The position numbers and the translations under genes were made by a program. A DNA stretch of 36,347 nucleotides, from contig JAHFUM010000011.1 of assembly GCA_023265135.1 (NCBI GenBank), positions 1 to 36,347 on the forward strand, in the 5' to 3' direction. Shown here piece by piece: positions 14,993 through 23,584 of the stretch. Each line of letters opens with the position of its first letter. The first letter of the stretch is position 1. The notes below the pieces were generated by a model. The model was given only the letters and a program-made list of their open reading frames with translations, searched no databases and was not told the DNA's origin. This stretch comes from Nitrosarchaeum sp. (GTDB taxonomy: Archaea > Thermoproteota > Nitrososphaeria > Nitrososphaerales > Nitrosopumilaceae).

Positions 14993-16663
14993 CTAGTTTT
15001 GTAGATTATCTTTTGGTAGGGTAAAATAGAACTTTGTTCCCTTTCCCTCATCAGATTCAAGCCAAATTTTACCATTCATTCCTTCTATGATTCCTTTGCA
15101 AATAACAAGACCCAATCCAGTTCCCCCGTGTTTTCTTGTATGACTAGTATCGACTTGGTAAAATTTCTTAAATAGATTTCCTTGTTTGTTTTTAGGAATT
15201 CCTATTCCATTATCTTTAACATAAAACAACACATAGTCATTTTGAGATGTTGCACCAATTTCAATTACTCCTGTATGTGAAGGAACAAAGTCCACTGCAT
15301 TTCTAATTAAATTATCAAATATCTGATGCAGCCTATTTGAATCTGCAAGGATTGTAATTTCTAGTGGAATTAGTTCTAGACGAATCTGTTTTTCAATCAA
15401 TAACGATGCAGAATCATTTACGATTTTGTTAAAAAATTCTTTTAGATTTAACGGCATCATGTTGAATTTCATCTGACCTAAGGAAAGTTTTTGGACGTCA
15501 AGTACTTCGTTAATCAATGACTCGAGTCGTTCAGAATTGTCATAAATTTCATTTATGAATTCTAGTTGATCGGGGGTTAGATTTTTTGATATTTCTGGAT
15601 CTTTTAGCATTTCACAGTATCCCTTGATTGGTACAAGGGGGGTTCTTAGTTCATGAGATATCATTGATGCAAACTCGTCTTTTTGTTTGTCAGACTCTTG
15701 TAGTTCTTTTAATTGTTCTTCGATTAATCGTTTGGATATTTTATTTGAGAGTAATGCTTTGCTAAGTTCTATTTTAGTAGTTTCTAGATCAGTTAGTTGG
15801 TTGACAGTTTTAGATTGGGATTGAAGAATAATTTTTGTTTGTTTTATTGTTTTATCATATATAATAAGGGTAAGCAACAAAATACTTCCAATTATCAAAA
15901 TTATTAGTGGAATTGTAACTTCATAAACAAAATACAAATTTTTTGTTGTAATAGCATCTTGAGTGAGAACAAAAACAACATCATTTGTAATATGCTTGGA
16001 ACCTTTTTCTACTTGAATACCTTTTACTCCGTCTTCAAAAAAGTAATTATCCCAATTCATTTCAAAGTTAACTATCTTTCCTGTAATGGGTTCTACCCAT
16101 ACATTACAAGCACCGTCATTGAGTATCTTCTTTGGTGCAAACTGTGGAAATGCATATGAAATATCATTTTTAGCAAATTTACAGGAAAATAAGTACACAG
16201 ACAAATCGTTTATTTTTTCTTCCCTTTCAAAAATAAAAGTTGCAGGAGCAAGAACTAACGGGTGAAAAAATTCATAATTTTGTTTTTTAACATGTATTGG
16301 AAACAGAAAATAGCCAACATGATTTTTAGCATATTGTTTTGTCATCATATCAACAAAAAAAACATCTTTTGCATCAAAAATGATTTGTTCAGAATCTTCA
16401 TTTTTTCCAGTTGTACTTGATTCCAATTCAACAACATTTCCTTGAATAGAGATTACTTTTCGAAGATGGGTTTCTGTTAGGGGAAAAGGTTCAGATAATT
16501 TGCCTTCAAGGGGATCAAGAACTTGATCTTTACCATCAAATACCAAATACAAAGAATAATTTGACGGAATTTTAGTTAATTCATCAACTCCCATAGTTAA
16601 CCACAAAAAAATTACAAATGCAATAACAAGACCTCCTGTTATTATTTTGAGTTTGGCATTCAA
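14993..16663 (-). CDS. Membrane sensor histidine kinase with large extracytoplasmic domain
   Basis: This 556-aa kinase has TM1 at about 7-24 and TM2 at about 248-269, enclosing an outside sensor domain of roughly 220 residues. A helical/coiled-coil linker (270-330) leads to the dimerisation domain with SHELRTPL (phospho-acceptor His337), then the ATPase domain with N box DNLIRNAVDFV, G1 DNGIGIP and G2 GTGLGLVI. All kinase motifs are intact. The sensor region (FEREEKINDLSVYLF, VEPITGKIVNF) faintly resembles the DUF3068/PorA-like fold, but I hold that loosely. No response regulator gene is adjacent, so the partner is elsewhere. The signal sensed is unknown. Confidence 0.88.
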   Translation of the reverse strand: MNAKLKIITGGLVIAFVIFLWLTMGVDELTKIPSNYSLYLVFDGKDQVLDPLEGKLSEPFPLTETHLRKVISIQGNVVELESSTTGKNEDSEQIIFDAKDVFFVDMMTKQYAKNHVGYFLFPIHVKKQNYEFFHPLVLAPATFIFEREEKINDLSVYLFSCKFAKNDISYAFPQFAPKKILNDGACNVWVEPITGKIVNFEMNWDNYFFEDGVKGIQVEKGSKHITNDVVFVLTQDAITTKNLYFVYEVTIPLIILIIGSILLLTLIIYDKTIKQTKIILQSQSKTVNQLTDLETTKIELSKALLSNKISKRLIEEQLKELQESDKQKDEFASMISHELRTPLVPIKGYCEMLKDPEISKNLTPDQLEFINEIYDNSERLESLINEVLDVQKLSLGQMKFNMMPLNLKEFFNKIVNDSASLLIEKQIRLELIPLEITILADSNRLHQIFDNLIRNAVDFVPSHTGVIEIGATSQNDYVLFYVKDNGIGIPKNKQGNLFKKFYQVDTSHTRKHGGTGLGLVICKGIIEGMNGKIWLESDEGKGTKFYFTLPKDNLQN

Positions 16664-16766
16664 CGTAATTCATTAATCCGTGAGTTACACTATTTAAAAA
16701 GTTAGTAACACAGTATTTTGGATCCCATATGAATATTTTTTCCAATATGATAATTTCCAAAAAGAG

Positions 16767-16787
16767 GATCTAATCAGAGATTAGATC
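16767..16787. other. Perfect 9-bp inverted repeat (hairpin) with flanking A/T tracts
   Basis: GATCTAATC, three bases, GATTAGATC. On the plus strand it is followed by TTTTT and preceded by AAAAAGAG, so the stem extends with one or two wobble pairs. It lies between the cysteine-rich miniprotein stop and the histidine kinase start, both on the minus strand. It could be a terminator for the miniprotein, or an operator or 5' UTR structure about 105 bases ahead of the kinase. Confidence 0.5.
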
Positions 16788-16855
16788 TTTTTCCCTAAAT
16801 AGACAAAAGATACAACTCTACAAACCATGTCAAATAATTTTTCACATTGTGTTAA

Positions 16856-16981
16856 CTAAGATTCATTGTTTTCTGCCCAGCAATCACAGTGTGTCCAAGT
16901 ACAATTAGGGCAATCATATGGGGTATCACTGACTCTGCATTCTGAAGGAAGGCAATTACAGCGTAAGCATTTTGTTTCCAT
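16856..16981 (-). CDS. Cysteine-rich miniprotein (41 aa), probable metal-binding
   Basis: This minus-strand frame has an ATG start and TAG stop. The product begins METKCLRCNCLPSECR and contains eight Cys in 41 residues: Cys-x2-Cys-x-Cys-x4-Cys, then CPNC and HCDC. The pattern suggests two metal sites, zinc or possibly another soft metal. It is hydrophilic with no signal. AAATATAT (17008-17015, minus strand) lies about 30 bases upstream, giving a plausible promoter. It is the only gene in the 498-base gap between the kinase and PPDK. Chance occurrence of eight paired cysteines is unlikely, so I regard it as real; the function is unknown. Confidence 0.65.
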   Translation of the reverse strand: METKCLRCNCLPSECRVSDTPYDCPNCTWTHCDCWAENNES

Positions 16982-17007
16982 AGATAATTTTAGAAAACAA
17001 GATTTGG

Positions 17008-17015
17008 ATATATTT
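17008..17015 (-). promoter_or_regulatory. TATA-like box for the cysteine-rich miniprotein
   Basis: It reads AAATATAT on the minus strand, centred about 30 bases before the ATG at 16981, implying a leader of only a few bases. Confidence 0.4.
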
Positions 17016-17161
17016 AGATTTTAGAATAAAATATCAATAATTTTCTAAATTTTGTATGAACATTTTTGATAAATCTGGAATATTTGTTTTAAGAATCCTT
17101 TGAGTATGTCAAGGCAATGCTTTAAAAACCCCTGATTTTGATTTGAAAACCTAGGTAAAAA

Positions 17162-19942
17162 ATGAAGCAAGTTTACTTTTTTGATGAAGGGGACGGAAAA
17201 AACAAGAAACTCCTAGGAGGAAAAGGAGCTGGTCTTTGTGAGATGACCAAACTAAAATTGCCTGTACCACCAGGATTCACAATTACTACCGAAGTTTGTA
17301 AAGAGTATTACAAAAATAATAAAAAACTACCAAAAACGCTAATTCCAGAAGTAAAAAAGAACATTGCAAAGATTGAAAATAAAACAGGAAAGAGATGGAA
17401 TTCTAAAGAAAACCCATTGCTTGTATCTGTAAGATCAGGGGCTGCATTATCCATGCCTGGAATGATGGACACTATATTGAATTTAGGATTAAACGATGAA
17501 ACAGTCGAAGGACTAGCAAAGAAAAGCAACAATCCAAGATTTGCATGGGATTCATACAGAAGATTTGTTCAGTTATTTGGTAAAGTTGTATTTGGTGTAG
17601 AGGATAAGAAATTTGATGAGGTTTTGGAACATGCAAAGATAAACCAAGCTGTGCAAGAAGATAGTGCATTAAATGAAACATCTCTAAAAACAGTTGTTTC
17701 AGAGTACAAAAAAATTTGTGAAAAACATACAGGGGTAAAATTTCCTTCAGACCCATCTGAACAGTTAGAGTTGGCAATCAAAGCTGTGTTTGGAAGTTGG
17801 ATGGGTGAAAGAGCAGTAGTATACAGAGAGAGAAATAACATTACAAAAAACATTGCAGATGGAACTGCAGTAAATGTAGTTTCAATGGCATTTGGAAATA
17901 TGGGAAATGACAGTGCTACAGGGGTTGTATTTACAAGAAATCCAGGAGATGGAACAAGGCATATTTTTGGAGAGTATCTAGTCAATGCACAAGGTGAAGA
18001 TGTAGTGGCTGGAGTTAGAACAGGAAAACCAGTAGACGAAATGAAAATAGAGTTGCCAAAATCATATGAGCAATTAGCACAAACATGTGAGAGATTAGAA
18101 AAACACTACAGAGAACCTCAAGATATAGAGTTTACAATTGAGCAAGGAAAATTCTATTTGCTACAAACAAGAAATGCAAAGATGAACGCAATTGGAATGA
18201 TAAAGACATCAGTAGATATGGTCAATGAAAAACTCATTGACAAAAATAGAGCACTAACAAGATTGCATGCAGAACAACTAGAACAATTACTACATAGAAC
18301 AATTGATTCAAAATCTATCAAAAATTACACCATGCTTGTAAAAGGAATTGCAGCATCTCCTGGTGCAGCAAGTGGCATAGCAGTACTTGATGTAAAAAGA
18401 GCAACTGTGATGGGAGAAAATGGAGTAAAAGTTATTCTAATTAGAGAAGAAACAAAGCCAGAAGACGTTCCAGCATTCTTTGAGTCAGTAGGGATACTTA
18501 CCAGTAGAGGTGGAAAAACATCTCATGCAGCAGTTGTTGCAAGAGGAATGGGTAAACCATGTATTGTTGGCTGCTCTGATTTGAGAATAGATTATGAAAA
18601 TAAACAATGCAATGTGGATGGAAAAATAGTCCATGAGGGGGACGCAATCACTATTGACGGTAGTACAGGTTCAGTTTATCTCGGAGAGATTCCTACAATA
18701 GAGCCAAAAATCACAGAAGATTTTAAGATAATTCTTGAATGGGCACAAAAAATTAAGCAAATTGGAATCAGGGCAAATGCAGACACACCAGAAGGAGCAA
18801 GACTTGCAAGAGAGTTTGGCGCTCAAGGAATTGGTCTTTGCAGGACAGAAAGAATGTTCAATGGAAGTGACAGAATAGGATTGTTTGTAGAAATGATCAT
18901 GGCAGAAAATATTGAAGAGAGAAAAAAAGTGTTAACCAAATTAGGGGAATTACAAAAGAGTGATTTTATTGAAATTCTAAAAGCAATGGAAGGATATGCA
19001 GTAACCATCAGACTATTGGATCCACCGTTACACGAGTTTTTACCAAATCCAGAAGAGCTTGCTGAAAAAATTCACAGATTAGAACAAAGAAATGAAGTGG
19101 GCGAATTGGATAAAGCAAGAATTTTACTAAAAAGAGCAAGAGAATTAGCAGAGATCAACCCAATGATGGGACACAGAGGAGTGAGGGTGGGAATTACATA
19201 TCCTGAAATTTATGAGATGCAAATTAGAGCAGTCTTTGAAGCTGCCGCAGAACTTGCAAAAAATAAAGTAGATGCACATCCACAAATTATGATTCCACAA
19301 ATAAGCAGCATTGCAGAGCTAAACCATGTTAAAAAAATCTATGATGCTATCAAAAAGGAGATGGAGCAAAAACACAACATGAAATTAAAAATAAACTTTG
19401 GAACAATGATTGAAGTTGTAAGAGCTGCCTTGACTGCTAATGAACTTGCAGATACAGCAGAATTCTTTAGCTTTGGCACAAATGATCTTACACAGGGGAC
19501 ATTTAGCTTTAGTCGTGAAGATGTAGAAGGGAAGTTCCTACCAGAATACATGGATAAAGAAATTCTGGAGAAAAATCCATTCCAGTCAATTGATGTAAAC
19601 GGTGTTGGAAGTCTTATGAAGATGGGAATTGCAGCTGGACGAAACATAAAACCATCAATGGAGATTGGAATTTGCGGTGAGCATGGAGGAGACCCAAGTT
19701 CCATCAAATTCTGCCATAATGCAAATCTAAGTTATGTTAGTGCATCACCACACAGAATACCAATTGCAATAATAGCTGCTGCGCAGGCTGCAATTGAGCA
19801 TCCAAAATCAGCAAAAAATGCAAAAAGACCAGCAAAGAAAATAGTAAGAAAACCAGCAAAGGCTACAAAAAAATCAGTTAAGAAAGTAACCAGAAAACCA
19901 GTAAAGAAAGCTGCCAGAAAGAGCAAATCTAAAAGAAGATAA
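17162..19942 (+). CDS. ppdK: Pyruvate phosphate dikinase with histone-H1-like basic tail
   Basis: This enzyme converts pyruvate, ATP and phosphate to PEP, AMP and PPi (reversible) and supplies PEP for gluconeogenesis. The 926-aa protein has the ATP-grasp start GGKGAGLCEM (19-28), the phospho-carrier motif SRGGKTSHAAVVARG with His455, and the PEP/pyruvate TIM barrel with EIGICGEHGGDP (Cys838). Typical PPDK ends near residue 880. Here residues 883-926 form an added tail almost entirely of Lys, Arg, Ala, Pro, Ser and Val (RPAKK, RKPAKATKK, RKPVKKAARK), like the C-terminus of histone H1 or bacterial HU/AlgP-type proteins. The frame and codon use run smoothly into the tail. GCTTTAAAAAC about 40 bases upstream may be the TATA box. 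Confidence 0.95.
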   Translation: MKQVYFFDEGDGKNKKLLGGKGAGLCEMTKLKLPVPPGFTITTEVCKEYYKNNKKLPKTLIPEVKKNIAKIENKTGKRWNSKENPLLVSVRSGAALSMPGMMDTILNLGLNDETVEGLAKKSNNPRFAWDSYRRFVQLFGKVVFGVEDKKFDEVLEHAKINQAVQEDSALNETSLKTVVSEYKKICEKHTGVKFPSDPSEQLELAIKAVFGSWMGERAVVYRERNNITKNIADGTAVNVVSMAFGNMGNDSATGVVFTRNPGDGTRHIFGEYLVNAQGEDVVAGVRTGKPVDEMKIELPKSYEQLAQTCERLEKHYREPQDIEFTIEQGKFYLLQTRNAKMNAIGMIKTSVDMVNEKLIDKNRALTRLHAEQLEQLLHRTIDSKSIKNYTMLVKGIAASPGAASGIAVLDVKRATVMGENGVKVILIREETKPEDVPAFFESVGILTSRGGKTSHAAVVARGMGKPCIVGCSDLRIDYENKQCNVDGKIVHEGDAITIDGSTGSVYLGEIPTIEPKITEDFKIILEWAQKIKQIGIRANADTPEGARLAREFGAQGIGLCRTERMFNGSDRIGLFVEMIMAENIEERKKVLTKLGELQKSDFIEILKAMEGYAVTIRLLDPPLHEFLPNPEELAEKIHRLEQRNEVGELDKARILLKRARELAEINPMMGHRGVRVGITYPEIYEMQIRAVFEAAAELAKNKVDAHPQIMIPQISSIAELNHVKKIYDAIKKEMEQKHNMKLKINFGTMIEVVRAALTANELADTAEFFSFGTNDLTQGTFSFSREDVEGKFLPEYMDKEILEKNPFQSIDVNGVGSLMKMGIAAGRNIKPSMEIGICGEHGGDPSSIKFCHNANLSYVSASPHRIPIAIIAAAQAAIEHPKSAKNAKRPAKKIVRKPAKATKKSVKKVTRKPVKKAARKSKSKRR

Positions 19943-19989
19943 TCATACAAAGCACATTTTAAAACTAGTTCAGTACACAATAATACGAA

Positions 19990-20547
19990 TTGCTACCAAG
20001 AATTGATTCCATAAAGCAGATTAGACTAAAAATAGGAATTACGCAAAAAAAACTTGCCACCATGACAGGTGTGAGCACATCAATGATTAACCAAATAGAG
20101 TCAGGTAGAAGTCAACCAAGTTATAATACTGCTAAAAGAATTTTTGATAGTCTTGCAAATCTTGAAGGAAGAGCATCATCACACAAAGCAGGCGATTTCT
20201 GCAGCAAAGATGTGGTAAAACTAAGACCAAGCAACACGTTACATGATGCAATTAAAAAAATGCATGAATCGTCAATTAGTCAAATTCCTATTTTTAATGG
20301 ACACGAACTTGTAGGAATGATCTCTGAAGATGGAATTGTCAAGCATTTAGCAGATGTAGGTGAATCTGAATTGAAAAATGCAAAATTAGCAGACACAATG
20401 GAACCAGTTCCACCAATCGTTGATTATGACACACCAGCAAATGTTCTTGTTCCACTAATTAGATATTCAAAATGCATTCTAGTATCAAAAAAATCAAAGA
20501 TCATAGGCATAATTACTGCGTCAGACACATTAAAGATGATGGAATAA
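19990..20547 (+). CDS. HTH (XRE-type) transcription factor fused to a CBS-domain pair
   Basis: This is a DNA-binding regulator of 185 aa. Residues 5-55 form a Cro/CI helix-turn-helix (IRLKIGITQKKLATMTGVST, SMINQIESGRSQPSYNTAKRI). Residues about 68-185 form two CBS motifs (VVKLRPSNTLHDAIKKMHES, SQIPIFNGHELVGMISEDGI and CILVSKKSKIIGIITASDTL). CBS pairs usually bind adenine nucleotides or S-adenosylmethionine, so the protein may link energy charge to transcription. The start is TTG. It follows ppdK by 47 bases on the same strand and could be co-transcribed. HTH-CBS proteins are common in archaea; the target is unknown. Confidence 0.88.
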   Translation: MLPRIDSIKQIRLKIGITQKKLATMTGVSTSMINQIESGRSQPSYNTAKRIFDSLANLEGRASSHKAGDFCSKDVVKLRPSNTLHDAIKKMHESSISQIPIFNGHELVGMISEDGIVKHLADVGESELKNAKLADTMEPVPPIVDYDTPANVLVPLIRYSKCILVSKKSKIIGIITASDTLKMME

Positions 20548-20661
20548 GATTATTTAAAAAATCAATACATAATCAAAAAAGAAGTATTAAAACCATTAGT
20601 AGTAATTAGTAGTACAAATTCTCAGCAGAGTAGATATCCTAAATTAATTATCTTAGGGTCA

Positions 20662-21516
20662 ATGCTTAGAAAAACACTACAAGTCATGATTTTGACGTTG
20701 ATGATAACGATGTCAATTTCATTGAGTCAATCATATGCACAGACAGATACAAAATTCACAAAAAGTGCGGGGGATGACATAAAAAATAATTCAATTGCAA
20801 AAAACATTCTAAAAAATATCGAAATTGCAAGAAAACAGTTTGCCAGCATGACAGAAAAAGAAAAGCAAAATGCAAACCAACAGAAACTAGTCAACGACCA
20901 AAGAAAAGCTGCACAAACAAGTTTGCAGGATGCAATATCAAAAATGAATGTAAAATATGCGGAATTTACACCACAAAATGCATTTGCAAAATACGTCTCA
21001 GGAGTTAATGCAACTCATCAAGCAATCTACTGGGACCAATTTGAGTATTTCAACACCAAAATAACTCTAGCAAAAAATGCAAGGGATGGAATTCTCAAGA
21101 AAGGTGGTACATATTTTGATGCAATGAATGAATATTCAAAGTATGCAAAAATGTCCAAAATTGAAATGCTCAGTGTCATTAAAGATTTGAACATCAAACA
21201 TAGTTTTACTGACAAAGAGACACAGGCATATTTTGATGCAAACGGAAAGCTACCTAGAGTAAAAGATGATCTCAGTGCACCTTGTTATGGTTGCAAATCA
21301 AATATTTCAAAGGTAAAGATGGACAAGGTAACAGTTCCAATAACTACAGAAAAAATAAAGCCAATTTCACAATCAGAGCAGATCAAAACTCTAAAAGACA
21401 AACTGTCCACACTTCAAAAAGAATTTGTAAATTCTAAAGACATCACAAAACAAAAAACAATCATACATGACATGAACACCGTACTAAAACAAATTCAAGA
21501 CTTTCACAATTCTTAA
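20662..21516 (+). CDS. Secreted helical protein of unknown function
   Basis: No family recognised. The 284-aa product has a signal peptide (residues 1-26, MLRKTLQVMILTLMITMSIS then LSQSYAQ) and a Lys/Gln/Ala-rich, mainly helical mature part. Residues about 45-100 and 235-284 look coiled-coil-like. The only cysteines in the mature protein form a CYGC pair (208 and 211), which could be a redox or metal site. Repeated KxxK and Gln-rich stretches suggest an extended envelope or periplasmic-like protein. A hairpin terminator follows and the next gene is convergent. Confidence 0.7.
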   Translation: MLRKTLQVMILTLMITMSISLSQSYAQTDTKFTKSAGDDIKNNSIAKNILKNIEIARKQFASMTEKEKQNANQQKLVNDQRKAAQTSLQDAISKMNVKYAEFTPQNAFAKYVSGVNATHQAIYWDQFEYFNTKITLAKNARDGILKKGGTYFDAMNEYSKYAKMSKIEMLSVIKDLNIKHSFTDKETQAYFDANGKLPRVKDDLSAPCYGCKSNISKVKMDKVTVPITTEKIKPISQSEQIKTLKDKLSTLQKEFVNSKDITKQKTIIHDMNTVLKQIQDFHNS

Positions 21517-21542
21517 ATCATTTTTTATTCTTTATCTTAACA

Positions 21543-21569
21543 TCTATCATTGTGAAAAGCAATGATAGA
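21543..21569. terminator. Bidirectional hairpin terminator between convergent genes
   Basis: TCTATCATTG, a 7-base loop, then CAATGATAGA: a perfect 10-bp stem. It sits 26 bases after the secreted-protein stop and 8 bases before the methylmalonyl-CoA epimerase stop on the other strand. T-rich DNA follows on both strands. Confidence 0.6.
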
Positions 21570-21577
21570 AATCTTAT

Positions 21578-21973
21578 TTATTTAGGATGAGAGCAAAGTT
21601 CTGCCAAAACACCATGTAGTGATTTTGGATGAATAAATGTGACTTTGGTGCCAGCAGAGCCAGGTCTAATTTTTCCTAGAAATTGAATTCCACATCCTTC
21701 CATTCTTGAAACCTCACCTTCAATGTTATCAGTTTCAAGAGCCATATGATGAAGACCAGGTCCCTTTTTGTCAAGAAATTTTTTAATTGGGCTTGAATCA
21801 TTTGTTGGCTGCATCAATTCAATTCTCCCATTTTCAAGATGAATTATTGCAACTTTGACACCTTCTGATTCAACTGTTTCAAACTCTACTTCATGAACAC
21901 CAAGTGCCTCCTGGTAAACTTTGGCAGATTCTTCTACATCATTTACTGCAATTGCAATATGATCAATTTTCAT
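21578..21973 (-). CDS. mce: Methylmalonyl-CoA epimerase
   Basis: This enzyme interconverts (S)- and (R)-methylmalonyl-CoA, in this lineage as part of the 3-hydroxypropionate/4-hydroxybutyrate CO2-fixation cycle. The 131-aa protein is a vicinal-oxygen-chelate fold with paired beta-alpha-beta-beta-beta units. Metal-site residues are visible in MKIDHIAIAV (His5), IELMQP (Glu52), GLHHMALE (His76) and GVLAELC (Glu125). Its ATG directly follows the mutase stop codon on the same strand, so translation is likely coupled. Confidence 0.95.
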   Translation of the reverse strand: MKIDHIAIAVNDVEESAKVYQEALGVHEVEFETVESEGVKVAIIHLENGRIELMQPTNDSSPIKKFLDKKGPGLHHMALETDNIEGEVSRMEGCGIQFLGKIRPGSAGTKVTFIHPKSLHGVLAELCSHPK

Positions 21974-23584
21974 CTAAAATACCTCTTTTGGACGATATTC
22001 ACCAAATACTTCTCTGAATGTATTACTGATTTCACCAGTTGTCGCATACGCTTTTGCAGATGCAATGATGTATGGCATTAGATTCTCATCTGTGTCAGCA
22101 GCACTCTTCATTGCAGATAATGCATTTTCAAGTTTTTTGTTATCTCGTGTTGATCGTAGTTCTTTGAGTGCTTTCTTTTGTTGAATTTCGATTCTTTCAT
22201 CAATTCTCAATAGTTCAGGAGACTTGCCTTCTACCTCAGAATACTTGTTTACACCAACTATAATTCGGTCACCGGCATCTGTCTCTTTTTTTAGACGATA
22301 TGCGTTTTGCCTGATTTCAGATTGAAAGAATCCTTTCTCAATTGCTTTAATTGACCCTCCCATTTTTTCAATTTGTTTTAGATATTTCCAAACACCCTCT
22401 TCAATTTGGTCACACAGTTCCTCAAGATAGTAAGAGCCAGCCAATGGGTCCACAGTTTTAGTTACTCCACTTTCATGAGCCACAATTTGCTGTGTTCGAA
22501 GTGCAATTTTTGCAGACTCTTGAGTAGGTAAAGCCAGTGCCTCATCTCTGGAATTTGTGTGAAGTGACTGGGTTCCTCCAATTACTGCAGCCATTGTTTG
22601 TACAGCAACACGTACAATGTTATTGTCTGGCTGTTGTGCAGTTAGCGATTCTCCACTAGTTTGTGTATGGAATTTTAATTGCAATGAACGAGGGTCTTTT
22701 GCATGGAATTTTTCTTTGAGGATTTTAGCATAAACTTTTCTTGCGACTCTAAACTTTGCAACCTCTTCAAAGAACTCAATTGTACAACAAAAGAAAAATG
22801 AAAGTCTTGGTGCAAAATCATCAATTTTCAATCCCCTATCAATGCATGTTTGAATATATGCAATAGCATTTGCAATGGTAAATGCAATCTCTTGTGTTGC
22901 AGTGCATCCTGCCTCTCTCATGTGATAACCAGAAATTGAAACAGGATACCATTGTGGAACTTTATCAGCGCAATATCCAATCATGTCCCCAATTAATCTC
23001 ATTGAGGGTTTTGGTGGATAGATGTAGGTGTTTCTTGCAATGTATTCTTTGAGGATGTCGTTTTGTGTAGTACCTCTTAGTTCAGTGCTTTTGAATCCTT
23101 GTGATTCACCTACCACGATATAGTATGCAAGTAAAGTCGATGCAGTAGAGTTGATAGTCATCGAAGAGCTTACTTTACCAAGTGGAATTCCATCAAATGC
23201 AATCATCATGTCTTTAAGTGAAGCAATTGAAACTCCGACTTTACCTACTTCGCCTTCTGCTTGTGTAGAATCAGGGTCATATCCTATTTGTGTTGGAAGA
23301 TCAAATGCCATGCTAAGACCAGTTTGTCCTTTTTCAAGCATAAACTTGAATCGCTCATTTGTTAGTTTAGCATCACCAAAACCAGAATACTGTCTCATGG
23401 TCCAAAATCGCTCACGAAACATTTCAGGGTGAATTCCACGTGTAAATGGATACACTCCTGAATCCTCTTTGGAATATTTCTTTGCAGATCTTTGATAGAC
23501 TCTCTTTACAGGAAAATTTGAATCAGTGACATATTGTTTTGCAGGTTCCTTTTTTGCACTTTGTTTTTTAACCATACTTTTCAC
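21974..23584 (-). CDS. Methylmalonyl-CoA mutase, large (catalytic) subunit
   Basis: This is a coenzyme-B12-dependent enzyme that isomerises (R)-methylmalonyl-CoA to succinyl-CoA. The 536-aa protein covers the substrate-binding TIM barrel only: YPFTRGIHPEMFRERFWTMR, QYSGFGDA, GLSMAFDLPTQIGYD, TINSTASTLLAYYI and SLHTNSRDEALALPT are all recognisable. The cobalamin-binding DxHxxG domain is absent, as expected for split archaeal mutases where a separate small subunit carries it. No such gene is seen in this window. The gene overlaps meaB upstream by 4 bases (ATGA) and abuts the epimerase, a tight operon. The N-terminus carries a short Lys-rich extension. Confidence 0.95.
   Translation of the reverse strand: MKSMVKKQSAKKEPAKQYVTDSNFPVKRVYQRSAKKYSKEDSGVYPFTRGIHPEMFRERFWTMRQYSGFGDAKLTNERFKFMLEKGQTGLSMAFDLPTQIGYDPDSTQAEGEVGKVGVSIASLKDMMIAFDGIPLGKVSSSMTINSTASTLLAYYIVVGESQGFKSTELRGTTQNDILKEYIARNTYIYPPKPSMRLIGDMIGYCADKVPQWYPVSISGYHMREAGCTATQEIAFTIANAIAYIQTCIDRGLKIDDFAPRLSFFFCCTIEFFEEVAKFRVARKVYAKILKEKFHAKDPRSLQLKFHTQTSGESLTAQQPDNNIVRVAVQTMAAVIGGTQSLHTNSRDEALALPTQESAKIALRTQQIVAHESGVTKTVDPLAGSYYLEELCDQIEEGVWKYLKQIEKMGGSIKAIEKGFFQSEIRQNAYRLKKETDAGDRIIVGVNKYSEVEGKSPELLRIDERIEIQQKKALKELRSTRDNKKLENALSAMKSAADTDENLMPYIIASAKAYATTGEISNTFREVFGEYRPKEVF

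Noticed and set aside
17569-17985. 138-codon minus-strand frame inside ppdK
   Set aside because: It is a shadow of a strongly conserved coding sequence on the plus strand, with no motif or promoter of its own.
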